A stretch of 30,667 bases of DNA from a bacterium (GCA_025774615.1 JALGVQ010000087.1:1-30667), one strand, 5' to 3'. Positions 1-8,539 are shown, counted from the first letter of the stretch. Numbers and translations are program-made. The notes: generated from the letters alone by a model not told the origin.

Positions 1-1
1 A

Positions 2-1435
2 GCAGTTGAAGATACGCTCTGGCACTTCGGTGACGCGATGACCCAGGTCACGCTCGAGCCGGTGGCCTATTCCGCGACTGACGATGAGCTTGATGGCGCC
101 CGGCGGTACGGCTACTTCCCGATCGGTAATGCCGGATTCGGTAATGACGGTTCCGACCGCTACTACTCGAACGACTATCAGATCACGCGCACCATCAAGG
201 CCGACGTCACCAGCCAGGTGACCACGCATCACCAGATGAAGACGGGCGTGCAGTACAACGTCCCGACGATGGACACCTATGACGTGCAGCTGCTCTATCT
301 GAATCCTCCCTACATCACGCAGTACCGTCGTACTCCGTGGGAGATGGGTCTCTACCTCCAGGACAAGATCGAGTATGACTTCATCATCCTGAACCTGGGT
401 ATTCGCTACGATGCGGCCAATGCCGGTGAGATCCCTTTCTGGATCGATCCGTGGAATCCGACGAGCCCCATAGATGGCACGGTCATCCCTGACCCCACCA
501 ATCCGGAGACCGCGCCGATCAAAACAGGTGAGCTGCGCAGTCAGTTCTCGCCGCGCGTGGGTGTCTCGCACCCGGTCACCGAACGTTCGGTCATCTACTT
601 CAACTACGGCCACTTCTTCCAGAACCCCATCTACCGGAACATGTATCTGCAGGGGACCCTGGAGGACGCCGTACCGTTGCGTACCGTTGATCGGCAACCC
701 GAACATGGAGAACGAGAAGACGGTTTCGTACGAGTTCGGTTACAAGCACCAGTTCACCGAGATCCACGCGCTCGAACTGACCCTGTGGGCAAGGGACACG
801 TCCAACATGGTCGGTTCGATCCGTGTTCCTGCGTTTCTGGGGGGACTGAACAATCCGTACGATTACACCGTGTTCCTCAACTACGACTACTCGTCATCGA
901 AGGGTGTCGACCTGTCGCTGATCAAGCGGTACAGCGACTACTGGAGTGCCCGGGTGAACTACTCGTACATGACGACACAGTCGAATCGTGCCCCCGGGTG
1001 CTCGGTTGGGACCAGCCGCACAGACTCAGCTCATCGTTCAGCATCAGTATCCCGCAGGGTGTGGGTCCGCACGTTTTGGGTATCCGTCCCTTCGAGCGGA
1101 TGAACGCGAGCCTGATCTACACGGCCGCGGCGGGTAAGCCGTACACACCGACCACCAAGGAGAAGAGACTCGAGCCGAACTCCGGTCGTCGTCCATGGAC
1201 GTTCTCGTGGTCAGCGAAGCTCTACCGCGACTTCGAGTCGTTCGGACTGCGTTACAGCATCTTTGCTGACGTCCGGAACCTCTTCAATCGGAAGAATGTG
1301 CGTTCGGTGTACACCCGCACAGGCAGTGCTGATGACCCCGGTCCCGGGGCAACCAGCTACAGCGAGAACTACGACCGGTGGCACTACTATGAGAGGCCGC
1401 GGTCGATCGATGTGGGTATCCGCATCTTCTTCTAG
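2..1435 (+). CDS. TonB-dependent receptor copy 1, 5'-partial, with an internal out-of-frame segment
   Basis: C-terminal part of an outer-membrane TonB-dependent receptor beta-barrel; the 5' end lies left of the window. It aligns almost residue for residue with the second copy at 1929-4963 (for example 'YYSNDYQITRT', 'QLLYLNPPYITQYRR', 'WEMGLYLQDKIEYD') and ends in 'GIRIFF', an aromatic C-terminus typical of outer-membrane barrels. The reading frame is continuous to the stop, but positions 690-989 encode homologous sequence only in the next frame. A 10-bp tandem duplication at 670-689 shifts the frame, and a 55-bp deletion after 989 (relative to 4463-4517 of copy 2) restores it. The encoded protein would therefore carry about 100 unrelated residues inside the barrel. 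The substrate is unknown; the family imports siderophores, glycans or peptides. The family call is secure. Whether the product is functional is doubtful. Confidence 0.85.
   Translation, partial: AVEDTLWHFGDAMTQVTLEPVAYSATDDELDGARRYGYFPIGNAGFGNDGSDRYYSNDYQITRTIKADVTSQVTTHHQMKTGVQYNVPTMDTYDVQLLYLNPPYITQYRRTPWEMGLYLQDKIEYDFIILNLGIRYDAANAGEIPFWIDPWNPTSPIDGTVIPDPTNPETAPIKTGELRSQFSPRVGVSHPVTERSVIYFNYGHFFQNPIYRNMYLQGTLEDAVPLRTVDRQPEHGEREDGFVRVRLQAPVHRDPRARTDPVGKGHVQHGRFDPCSCVSGGTEQSVRLHRVPQLRLLVIEGCRPVADQAVQRLLECPGELLVHDDTVESCPRVLGWDQPHRLSSSFSISIPQGVGPHVLGIRPFERMNASLIYTAAAGKPYTPTTKEKRLEPNSGRRPWTFSWSAKLYRDFESFGLRYSIFADVRNLFNRKNVRSVYTRTGSADDPGPGATSYSENYDRWHYYERPRSIDVGIRIFF
670..689 (+). repeat. 10-bp tandem duplication causing a frameshift
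   Basis: The 10-mer cgtaccgttg occurs twice head to tail (670-679 and 680-689). The second receptor copy has it once at the matching place, just before 'LIGNPNMENEK'. The extra 10 bp shift the reading frame by one. Confidence 0.9.
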
Positions 1436-1443
1436 AATTTTCG

Positions 1444-1480
1444 GGAGGAAGCATTTGGAAGAAGCATCGGAAGAAGCATT
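1444..1480 (+). repeat. Short tandem array downstream of receptor copy 1
   Basis: Three imperfect 12-13-bp units of the form ggaRgaagcatY lie directly after the receptor stop codon (1444-1456, 1457-1468, 1469-1480). The equivalent region after the second receptor copy has no such array. Function unknown. Confidence 0.6.
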
Positions 1481-1508
1481 CGATAGTGTTCAGCTGGAAA
1501 GCAGTAAT

Positions 1509-1532
1509 GGAGGGGGGCAATTGCCCCCCTCC
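1509..1532. terminator. Perfect 12-bp inverted repeat, probable terminator of receptor copy 1
   Basis: ggaggggggcaa (1509-1520) is followed at once by its exact reverse complement (1521-1532). In RNA this would fold as a very GC-rich stem with a tight loop. No clear T-tract follows, so intrinsic termination is plausible rather than certain. It lies 75 bp after the receptor stop. Confidence 0.55.
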
Positions 1533-1552
1533 TTAGTATAAGATTAAAAAAA

Positions 1553-1610
1553 GTGCCTGTTCAGGTAGGAAAAAATTTTCCGCCCTGGAGGAAGAACAGG
1601 CACGATTTTA
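1553..1610. terminator. Compound hairpin between the receptor copies, possible bidirectional terminator
   Basis: gtgcctgttc (1553-1562) and gaacaggcac (1594-1603) form a perfect 10-bp stem. A run of A lies on the left and 'gatttta' on the right, giving U-rich tails in both directions. The 31-nt loop holds a smaller inverted repeat, ggaaaa/ttttcc (1568-1581). It could be a bidirectional terminator or a small structured or palindromic element. No such element follows the second receptor copy. Confidence 0.5.
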
Positions 1611-1827
1611 CCGTGTCATATTAACACAACCCGTCATGTGATTGATTTCGTACAGGAGTGCTGTGATAGCATCCCTGAAACTGATTCGGACGCCAAAATG
1701 GTCCAGGTATTTCATAACAGCAAGTGTATCAATGTGATAAAGCGTCCGCTGTGCTCAATTCCGGGATGAATAATACGATCGGTGCGAATTTCGGGATATG
1801 TTGTGAAATCGTTACGATATCACTGAA
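1611..1827. other. Intergenic stretch without a recognised gene
   Basis: This part of the 493-bp gap between the receptor copies holds no convincing coding sequence. A 70-codon ORF at 1724 has no recognisable features and a composition unlike its neighbours. A small inverted repeat atcg-tta-cgat lies at 1808-1818. The stretch is more AT-rich than the genes around it, as expected of a regulatory upstream region. Confidence 0.5.
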
Positions 1828-1845
1828 CTGGCACAGGGATTGCAT
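1828..1845 (+). promoter_or_regulatory. Sigma-54 (-24/-12) promoter candidate for receptor copy 2
   Basis: TGGCAC at 1829-1834, five bases, then TTGCA at 1840-1844. The invariant GG and GC dinucleotides are exactly ten bases apart, and a pyrimidine precedes the first T, as in the consensus YTGGCACG-N4-TTGCW. One consensus base differs (G to A after TGGCAC). It is on the coding strand about 85 bp before the start codon, giving a predicted transcript start near 1855. It implies control by an RpoN-dependent enhancer-binding protein; none is encoded in the window. Confidence 0.6.
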
Positions 1846-1914
1846 CTATTTCTGGGCCGTAAGCACCCCGCCGTACAGATCGTTCTCCGGCGGGTTAGGC
1901 ATACCATGCGTTTC

Positions 1915-1936
1915 GGGAGGTTTACCCTATGGGTAA
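1915..1936 (+). promoter_or_regulatory. Shine-Dalgarno and start-codon hairpin of receptor copy 2
   Basis: A strong ribosome binding site, gggagg (about 1915-1920), lies 8 bases before the ATG at 1929. The start codon lies in a 6-bp inverted repeat ttaccc-tat-gggtaa (1922-1936), so a small hairpin could cover the initiation codon. The site settles the start. A regulatory role for the hairpin is speculative. Confidence 0.5.
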
Positions 1937-4430
1937 GCGAATGATGGGAGCCTTCACAGTCTTGGTGGCGCTCGCTGCTCTGACGTCCACTGCGTGGGCA
2001 CAGGGCACAACGGGTACCATCCGCGGTAAGGTCACCGACGCGACTACAGGGGATCCGCTTGCAGCGGTGAACGTGTTCGTGCTGGAGACCGATGGAACCG
2101 CGACCACCATGGGGCAGTTTACCAATGCCGACGGTGACTACGTTATCATCAACGTACCACCAGGCATGTATATGCTCCGCGCTACCATGGTCGGTTACAA
2201 GACTACGGAGGTTGAAGATCTGCTGGTAACGGTAGGTGTTTCGACAAGCCAGCCGTTCCAGCTCGAACCGACGGTCCTCGATGTAGGTGAGGTCGTCACG
2301 GTGATGCATCAGCGCGAGATGATCCAGCGCGACGTTTCCGCGACACAGCAGAGTTATTCCATCGAAGAGATGGAGAGGATGGCTGTCTCCTCAACTCAGG
2401 AGATCCTCCAGCTGCAGACCAACACCCTGACGATGACCGACAACTTCAACGACGATATCCCCGGGTATTACGACCGAGGCCTCGAGCAGGTGCACATGCG
2501 GGGTGGTCGTAACGCCGAGGTGGCGTTCATGATCGACGGCATGCAGGTGACCAACCTGGTCTTCGGTGGGCAGGCGGCACAGGTAAGCCCCGAGATGGTG
2601 GTCATGGCCGGTGGTATGAGCGCTGAGTTCGGGAACGCGATGAGTGGTGTCGTTAACATGGTCACCCGTGAGGGTGGTCGTCAGCTCGACGCCAACATCG
2701 AAGTCCTTTCCTCGGAGTTCTCCGGGCAGCAGCAGGACGATATCCGTGACCTGACACGGTTCCAGGGCTACATCGGTGGTCCGGTGCCACTGCTCAGCAA
2801 GATGAGCTTCTTCCTGTCGGGTTCGTTGAGCGGTTCGCGTGACTACACCATCAAGAAGGATGACATCGTATACGACCTGGATGTCGATCCGATGGATGAG
2901 ACCACGCGCAATCCGGATATCGACTACTACGACATGCCTGACGACTGGGCGGATTTCGACTTCGCAGAAGACAACCCCTACTTACAGCGTGAAGGTGCCA
3001 CCGGTTACGACTGGCGTATCTACCCGGCAGACATCTACGCGGGCTACCTGGGATTCGGGTTCAACAACAACTGGTCGGGTATGGGCAACCTTACCTACAA
3101 GCTGACGCCGAGCATGAAGATCACGCTTTCGGCGAACCTGAACGGCCAGGACCGCGTTCCCTACACGAGTGCCTGGCGTTTTTCGATGTTCTGGGGCATT
3201 CCAAAGGAATTCCAGGACAACGCTGTCTGGGGTACCGAGCGATGGAACGCCGACCCGAAGTACGCGACTGATCCGAACTACGTGGGAGATGAAAACCAGA
3301 GCCTTCAGACCATCTCGAGCACGGGTCTGACCGACTTCCACAACGAGAAGAACCGGGTGGACATGAAGAACCAGCGTCTGGCATTCGTCTGGACACACCA
3401 GCTGGGCCAGTCCACCTTCTACAGCATCCGCGGTTCCTACTATGACTACAACCGCGCGATGCGTGTAGACCGGTTCATCAACGAGGATGGCTGGGTGGCG
3501 CGTTTCGAGCACCTCTATCCGAGCGGCACTTCAGACACGCTCTGGCAGTTCGGTGACGCGATGACCCAGGTCACCCTTGAGCCGATTCCCTATTCCGCAT
3601 CTGACGACGCGGATGATGGCGGCCGGCGGTACGGCTACTTCCCGATCGGTGGTGCCGGATTCGGTAATGACGGTTCCGACCGTTACTACTCGAACGACTA
3701 CCAGATCACGCGTACCCTCAAGGCCGACGTAACCAGCCAGGTGACCACGCACCACCAGGTGAAGACGGGCGTGCAGTACAACGTCCCGACGATGGACACC
3801 TATGACGTGCAGCTGCTCTACCTGAGCCCTCCCTACATCACGCAGTACCGTCGTACTCCGTGGGAGATGGGTCTCTACCTCCAGGACAAGATCGAGTATG
3901 ACTTCATCATCCTGAACCTGGGTATTCGTTACGATGCGGCGAACGCCGGTGAGATCCCCTTCTGGATCGACCCGCGGAACCCGATCGACGCGCTTGGTGA
4001 ACTGGTCATCGACCCCTCCGACCCGGAGACCGCACCTGTCAAGACCGGTGAACTGCGCAGCCAGTTCTCACCGCGTATTGGCGTTTCGCACCCGGTCACC
4101 GAACGTTCGGTTGTCTACTTCAACTACGGTCACTTCTACCAGAACCCGATATACCGTAACCTGTATGTCCAGGGGACGCTGGAAGACTCCGTACCGTTGA
4201 TCGGCAACCCGAACATGGAGAACGAGAAGACGGTTTCGTACGAGTTCGGTTACAAGCACCAGTTCACCGAGATCTATGCTCTCGAGATGACCATGTGGGC
4301 AAGGGACACGTCCAACATGGTCGGCTCAGAGCGGATCCCGGCGTTCTTCCAGGGTGTCTCGAACCCGTACGACTACACGGTGTTTCTCAACTACGACTAC
4401 TCGTCATCGAAGGGTGGAGTGCCCGGGTGA
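1929..4430 (+). CDS. TonB-dependent receptor copy 2, frameshifted before the last barrel strands
   Basis: Outer-membrane TonB-dependent receptor. Residues 1-25 are a signal peptide ending 'STAWAQ'. About 27-115 is a carboxypeptidase-regulatory-like Ig domain ('TIRGKVTDATTGDPLAAVNV', 'NVPPGMYMLRATMVGYKT'). About 135-250 is the plug ('VHMRGGRNAEVAFMIDG', 'MSAEFGNAMSGVVNMVT'). The rest is beta-barrel. The ORF stops after 833 residues because 37 bp present in copy 1 (907-943) are missing between 4416 and 4417. The remaining barrel continues in another frame to 4963, and the repaired product would be 1,023 residues. Without the last strands and C-terminal Phe, outer-membrane assembly should fail. 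The start is fixed by gggagg 8 bases upstream. No TonB box was identified. The substrate is unknown. Assembly error is an alternative to a real lesion. Confidence 0.88.
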   Translation: MGKRMMGAFTVLVALAALTSTAWAQGTTGTIRGKVTDATTGDPLAAVNVFVLETDGTATTMGQFTNADGDYVIINVPPGMYMLRATMVGYKTTEVEDLLVTVGVSTSQPFQLEPTVLDVGEVVTVMHQREMIQRDVSATQQSYSIEEMERMAVSSTQEILQLQTNTLTMTDNFNDDIPGYYDRGLEQVHMRGGRNAEVAFMIDGMQVTNLVFGGQAAQVSPEMVVMAGGMSAEFGNAMSGVVNMVTREGGRQLDANIEVLSSEFSGQQQDDIRDLTRFQGYIGGPVPLLSKMSFFLSGSLSGSRDYTIKKDDIVYDLDVDPMDETTRNPDIDYYDMPDDWADFDFAEDNPYLQREGATGYDWRIYPADIYAGYLGFGFNNNWSGMGNLTYKLTPSMKITLSANLNGQDRVPYTSAWRFSMFWGIPKEFQDNAVWGTERWNADPKYATDPNYVGDENQSLQTISSTGLTDFHNEKNRVDMKNQRLAFVWTHQLGQSTFYSIRGSYYDYNRAMRVDRFINEDGWVARFEHLYPSGTSDTLWQFGDAMTQVTLEPIPYSASDDADDGGRRYGYFPIGGAGFGNDGSDRYYSNDYQITRTLKADVTSQVTTHHQVKTGVQYNVPTMDTYDVQLLYLSPPYITQYRRTPWEMGLYLQDKIEYDFIILNLGIRYDAANAGEIPFWIDPRNPIDALGELVIDPSDPETAPVKTGELRSQFSPRIGVSHPVTERSVVYFNYGHFYQNPIYRNLYVQGTLEDSVPLIGNPNMENEKTVSYEFGYKHQFTEIYALEMTMWARDTSNMVGSERIPAFFQGVSNPYDYTVFLNYDYSSSKGGVPG

Positions 4431-4963
4431 ACTACTCGTACATGACGACGCAGTCGAACCGGGACGACCCGTGGGCCGGTTACCGCGGTGGCGACGAGCT
4501 TGACACCAGCCCGAAGCGCCCCCGGGTGCTCGGTTGGGACCAGCCGCACCGTCTCAGCTCAACGTTCAGCATCAGCATCCCGCAGGGTGTGGGTCCGGAG
4601 GTATTCGGTATCCGTCCCTTCGAGCGGATGAACGCGAGCCTGATCTACACAGCCGCGGCAGGTAAGCCGTACACACCGACCACCAAAGAGAAGAGACTCG
4701 AGCCGAACTCCGGTCGTCGTCCATGGACGTTCTCGTGGTCAGCGAAGCTCTACCGTGACTTCGAGTCGTTCGGACTGCGTTACAGCATCTTTGCTGACGT
4801 CCGGAACCTCTTCAACAAGAAGAACGTGCGTTCTGTGTACTCGCGTACCGGTAAAGCCGACGACCCGGGTCCCGGCGCTACCAGCTACAGCGAGAGCTAC
4901 GACCGGTGGCACTACTATTCGAGGCCGCGGTCGATCGATATCGGGATCCGCATCTTCTTCTAG
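4415..4963 (+). pseudogene. C-terminal fragment of TonB-dependent receptor copy 2 (shifted frame)
   Basis: This 182-codon open stretch continues the barrel after the 37-bp deletion, starting at 'WSARVNYSYMTTQSNR'. It holds the 18-residue stretch around 'DDPWAGYRGGDELDTSPK' that copy 1 has lost, then matches copy 1 almost exactly to the shared 'IGIRIFF' end. It has no start signal of its own. An upstream ATG in this frame at 4295 reads only antihomologous sequence before 4415. It is best read as the detached 3' end of the gene at 1929. Confidence 0.8.
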
Positions 4964-5034
4964 GATTTTCGAGAGAAAACAGTAGAGAGAGCAGATATGG
5001 GATTACTTCCGAATACGCATGGATCAGGGCAACG

Positions 5035-5056
5035 GGGGGCTGCACTGGCAGCCCCC
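5035..5056 (+). terminator. Hairpin after receptor copy 2, possible terminator or attenuator
   Basis: gggggctgc (5035-5043), a 4-nt loop, then gcagccccc (5048-5056): a perfect 9-bp GC-rich stem between the receptor stop and the next start. No T-tract follows, so it may only reduce read-through into the gene at 5168. Confidence 0.45.
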
Positions 5057-5167
5057 TGGAGTCCGCCTGGCCTGAATCAGGATTGGATACATGCAGAACA
5101 TCGGGGAATCCTGTTTCCCGACATTGAACACAACGCATTTCGGAACGTGAGTGAAGGAGCGGACACT

Positions 5168-8100
5168 ATGGATTATCCACGCTTGCTGAAAATGCTGCGC
5201 TGGCCAGTGGCTTTTCTGCTGCTGACATGCATGGCATCTGCGAGCTGGGCACAGGATCAGTCTTCATGGGCTGAGGAACGCGCGAAGTTGAAGATGACCC
5301 TTGAGGATATGGGGCCTGAAGCACTTTCGCGTGATGCGGCTGCAACAGATCGCGCCGTGGCCCCGATGAATCTTGCCCAACTCCAGATTTACACCTACAA
5401 CATGGGAATACAGCTCGGCCGCATTTTTTCAGCCGGCCGGGGAACGTACCCCAACCCTGACGGTACCCTGCGTGCCTACTGGTTCACATCGAGCGTTGCG
5501 TTCGCTGTGGAAGGTGGCCCGTGGCATCCGACAGGTATGGCCCACGAGACTTCAGACTTCCACAGCCTTTCCAAGATGGACTGGGAAGCGAAGGATGGTG
5601 CTCGTGGAATCCAGTTCTCGAACCCACCACAGCTTACCGGCTCCTACCCCATATACGCGATAAGCGACCTTCCCTTAACCTGGCCGACGTCCGGCTGGCC
5701 GGCACCGACAGTAAACGAGGTGTGGGCCGGGACCGACACCTGGAACAAGTGGGAACTGGTTGGTGACCGGAACTCGTACTGTATCTTCGACGATAAGTAC
5801 GCCGACCGGGAGGGAGATGGTCAGTCAATCTCCCTGGGTATCGAGGTAAAGAAGCGGGCCATCTCCTATGGCGCGATGAACATCGTCTTCATCCAGTACG
5901 AGTTCACCAACACATCGAGCAACAACTACACCGGTGTGTACGTCGGACACGTTGCTGACAAGGGAAGCCCGTCTACTGATGACTGGACAGGCGCATCGCT
6001 CGAGTACGTCGAAGCCGACCAGATGATCTACTCGAAGGCGTCGAACTTCGATGCAGCGACAGGCACACATGCCCGTACTAATGGTGAACAGCTCGGCTTC
6101 GTCGGCCAGATGGTGATGGAAAGCCCCACGGGCAGTTTCCGTGAGGACAACTACGACCCGAACAACCCGGGTGCCAACATCGTCACTACTTCGGCCAATC
6201 CGATGCCGTTGGAAGACGCCACCATGACGTTCGGACCGGCCAACATCCTGACCCGTGTAGCTCTGCTTGACTGGGACGACCGGGTGCTCATCGATGAAGA
6301 AAGCCTCTACGGCGCTTTTTCAGGTGATATCCTGGTGATGGAGTCAGGTTACGCCGAAAACGTCTGGAAGACTGGACTGAGTGGGGACGGATCACCGATC
6401 CTCAAGCAGGACAGCGACGACTACAAGGCGTACAACAGCAACTGGGACAGTTCAACCGACCACTTCTACTACACCGCTTCGGGACCGTTCTCGATGGCCG
6501 CAGGCGCGAGCTTCGATTTCGTGGTGGCGTTCGTGGGTGGTCTGACACTCCAGCAAATGGAGGCTTCGGCTGTTCTGGCCAAGCACACGTACAACATCCA
6601 GTTCGCGGGTCCAGCTGCCCCGCCGGCGCCGGTATCGTTCACAGCGAACGGTATCCTGGCTGGTCCGGGTGGAAGAGAATACGACCCGCGGCTCCACGCC
6701 TACCCGATCCACTACGCCCCGTCAGGTGACATCACCCTGACCTGGGACCTGAGTAAATCGGTCATTGCCTATGATCCGTCTTCGGGCATTCAGGACTTCG
6801 AGGGGATCAGAATCTACCGATCGATGGATCGCGGCGCCCACTGGGGTGAGGTGATCTCCGATGCTCAGGGTGCATTCGCTGAGTGGATGCCTGTCAGGCA
6901 GTGGGACCTCGATGACGGGGTCAAGGGTAATGACGGTCTCAGTCGCCACTGGCTCGGTGACGACACGGGCCTGGAATCGACCTGGACCGATCCTGACATG
7001 ATGGATGGTGTCGAATACTGGTATGTCATCACCGCATATGACAAGGGTGAGTTCGACGCGGTCACGTTTTTCCAGACACTACGGTCACTTGAGTCACCGA
7101 AGGGAAGCAGTCCTAATTCCCCGAACGTGCTCGCGGTGATCGCAGGATCACGGCCTGCCGGATACACCGAAGGCACCATGACAGTCGGTACGACGACAGG
7201 CTCGGCGATCACACTGCTGGAGGCTTCTTCGAACGCCTGGGAGGCCAACTCCATCTCTGCCATCGTGCTCAATGAGACCGCGCTGACCGGTGACTCCTAC
7301 AAACTCGACGTGACGGGTTTCTATGTTGAACCCGACACCGAGGTTGCGGATGGGGACACGGTCAGCCTGCCCGGTTTCATGCTTAAGAACACGACGACCG
7401 GCACGGACTTCTTCCCCGAGCCCATCCTTGGCAGCGATCCGTCTCTCGGCCTGGACAATGTACCGGTCACCGAGGGATTCAGGATCTTCACATCCCAGGT
7501 GCACGGTGGTAACGGTGGTGTGTACAATTTCGAGCAGACAACCGATGCTGATCCCGACTCGGAGTACACGGTGGCCTTCACCCAGGCGTACATGGCGGGC
7601 GCAGGTGCCGCTGCCAACCGCGCCAACGTCACCAAGTACATGAACATGGTGGAGCTCCGCTTCACCGGGTTCGTGACCGCGGCTGGTGACTCCAACTACG
7701 GTGTTTACGGTTCTGCCGGAAGCTACAGTGGTGGGAGAACCCACATACCGTTCGAGGTGTGGGACATCGAAACCGATACACGTCTGATGCCGATGCACTA
7801 CCGGTTCTACAACACCGGTGCTCCATACGGTGACGCATACTGGATATCAGACGAGTATTTCATGATCATGGACATCCCCTACTTCGAGGCGGATGGGGTG
7901 ACGGTGACCGACGTACAGGACATCCATCCAGTGGCTGACTCTGATTACTGGGGTTACAACACCGGCAGTCTGCTAAGTCGCGCGGATTGGTCCTACCGGA
8001 TAGCCTTCAACGAGGCCGATTTTGCGGACCCGACGGACATCAGCGGTGCGCTCTGGTCGGTTGGAGATGTCTGGACGTTTACTCCATGGATGACCATGAT

Positions 8101-8395
8101 GAAGAATGAAGTCGGATCGAGTTTCACCTTCACTACGACCCGGACTTCCATCACCGATTCACTGGTCACGTTGGATGACATCATGGTCGTACCGAACCCG
8201 TACTACATTTACGCCGAATGGGACATGAGCGTTAACCGGCGTAAGATCCAGTTCACCAATGTTCCGATGAACAGCGAGATTCAGATCAGATCTACACGCT
8301 GTCAGGAGAACTCGTGGCGATCCTTGATAACCATGGTGACGCCACGGCTGTCGCGGGTGGGAAGCTGTACAACTCCAACCGCGTCGGCACGGTAG
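5168..8395 (+). CDS. Large exported protein, probable type IX-type cargo, frameshifted at the sorting tail
   Basis: The first 29 residues from the ATG at 5168 are a signal peptide ('LKMLRWPVAFLLLTCMASAS', then 'WAQ'). The start is chosen because 'gaaggag' lies about 10 bases upstream; a longer in-frame extension from 4997 runs through the hairpin at 5035 and lacks a ribosome site. The body is beta-rich and secreted-looking, with a fibronectin/Ig-like region near residues 475-660 ('DFEGIRIYRS', 'WYVITAYDKGEFD'). Near the end, 'VVPNPYY' opens a typical C-terminal sorting-type domain. At 8283-8292 a 5-bp tandem duplication shifts the frame, so the ORF ends 35 codons later without the tail. The repaired protein would be 1,111 residues ending 'KVGKFAIIR'. 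It lies between the receptors and the PorV-like gene, which fits an export role. The molecular function is unknown. Confidence 0.85.
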   Translation: MDYPRLLKMLRWPVAFLLLTCMASASWAQDQSSWAEERAKLKMTLEDMGPEALSRDAAATDRAVAPMNLAQLQIYTYNMGIQLGRIFSAGRGTYPNPDGTLRAYWFTSSVAFAVEGGPWHPTGMAHETSDFHSLSKMDWEAKDGARGIQFSNPPQLTGSYPIYAISDLPLTWPTSGWPAPTVNEVWAGTDTWNKWELVGDRNSYCIFDDKYADREGDGQSISLGIEVKKRAISYGAMNIVFIQYEFTNTSSNNYTGVYVGHVADKGSPSTDDWTGASLEYVEADQMIYSKASNFDAATGTHARTNGEQLGFVGQMVMESPTGSFREDNYDPNNPGANIVTTSANPMPLEDATMTFGPANILTRVALLDWDDRVLIDEESLYGAFSGDILVMESGYAENVWKTGLSGDGSPILKQDSDDYKAYNSNWDSSTDHFYYTASGPFSMAAGASFDFVVAFVGGLTLQQMEASAVLAKHTYNIQFAGPAAPPAPVSFTANGILAGPGGREYDPRLHAYPIHYAPSGDITLTWDLSKSVIAYDPSSGIQDFEGIRIYRSMDRGAHWGEVISDAQGAFAEWMPVRQWDLDDGVKGNDGLSRHWLGDDTGLESTWTDPDMMDGVEYWYVITAYDKGEFDAVTFFQTLRSLESPKGSSPNSPNVLAVIAGSRPAGYTEGTMTVGTTTGSAITLLEASSNAWEANSISAIVLNETALTGDSYKLDVTGFYVEPDTEVADGDTVSLPGFMLKNTTTGTDFFPEPILGSDPSLGLDNVPVTEGFRIFTSQVHGGNGGVYNFEQTTDADPDSEYTVAFTQAYMAGAGAAANRANVTKYMNMVELRFTGFVTAAGDSNYGVYGSAGSYSGGRTHIPFEVWDIETDTRLMPMHYRFYNTGAPYGDAYWISDEYFMIMDIPYFEADGVTVTDVQDIHPVADSDYWGYNTGSLLSRADWSYRIAFNEADFADPTDISGALWSVGDVWTFTPWMTMMKNEVGSSFTFTTTRTSITDSLVTLDDIMVVPNPYYIYAEWDMSVNRRKIQFTNVPMNSEIQIRSTRCQENSWRSLITMVTPRLSRVGSCTTPTASAR
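8283..8292 (+). repeat. 5-bp tandem duplication that breaks the sorting domain
   Basis: agatc is repeated head to tail (8283-8287, 8288-8292). Removing one copy gives the uninterrupted reading 'SEIQIYTLSGELVAILDN', the expected core of a C-terminal sorting domain. Confidence 0.85.
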
Positions 8396-8508
8396 ACTGG
8401 AATATCTGGACGTACGAGTTTACCGAGGCTGCCTACGGACTTTACGTCTACGTCGTGAAGACGGACGACGGGAAGACCAAGGTAGGCAAGTTTGCGATCA
8501 TCAGGTAG
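8293..8508 (+). pseudogene. Detached C-terminal sorting (Por_Secre_tail/FlgD-Ig-like) domain
   Basis: This frame encodes 'YTLSGELVAILDNHGD', then 'WIWTYEF'-like and 'YGLYVYVVKTDDGKTKVGKF' segments, ending 'AIIR'. The pattern (I-Y-T-L-S-G-E-L-V, then A-Y-G-L-Y-V-Y-V-V, then K-x-G-K-F-x-I-I-R) is characteristic of type IX or FlgD-like C-terminal domains. It belongs to the protein starting at 5168 and is separated only by the 5-bp duplication. An internal ATG at 8314 has no convincing ribosome site. Confidence 0.75.
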
Positions 8509-8539
8509 GCAACCAATGAGTCTCAAGGAGGAACATACA

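Noticed and set aside
1436-1928. Insertion sequence or transposon between the receptor copies
   Set aside because: No transposase, no long terminal inverted repeats and no target duplication; only short hairpins.
4997-5167. N-terminal extension of the large exported protein
   Set aside because: It reads through a GC-rich hairpin, lacks a ribosome site, and would bury the signal peptide that starts at 5168.
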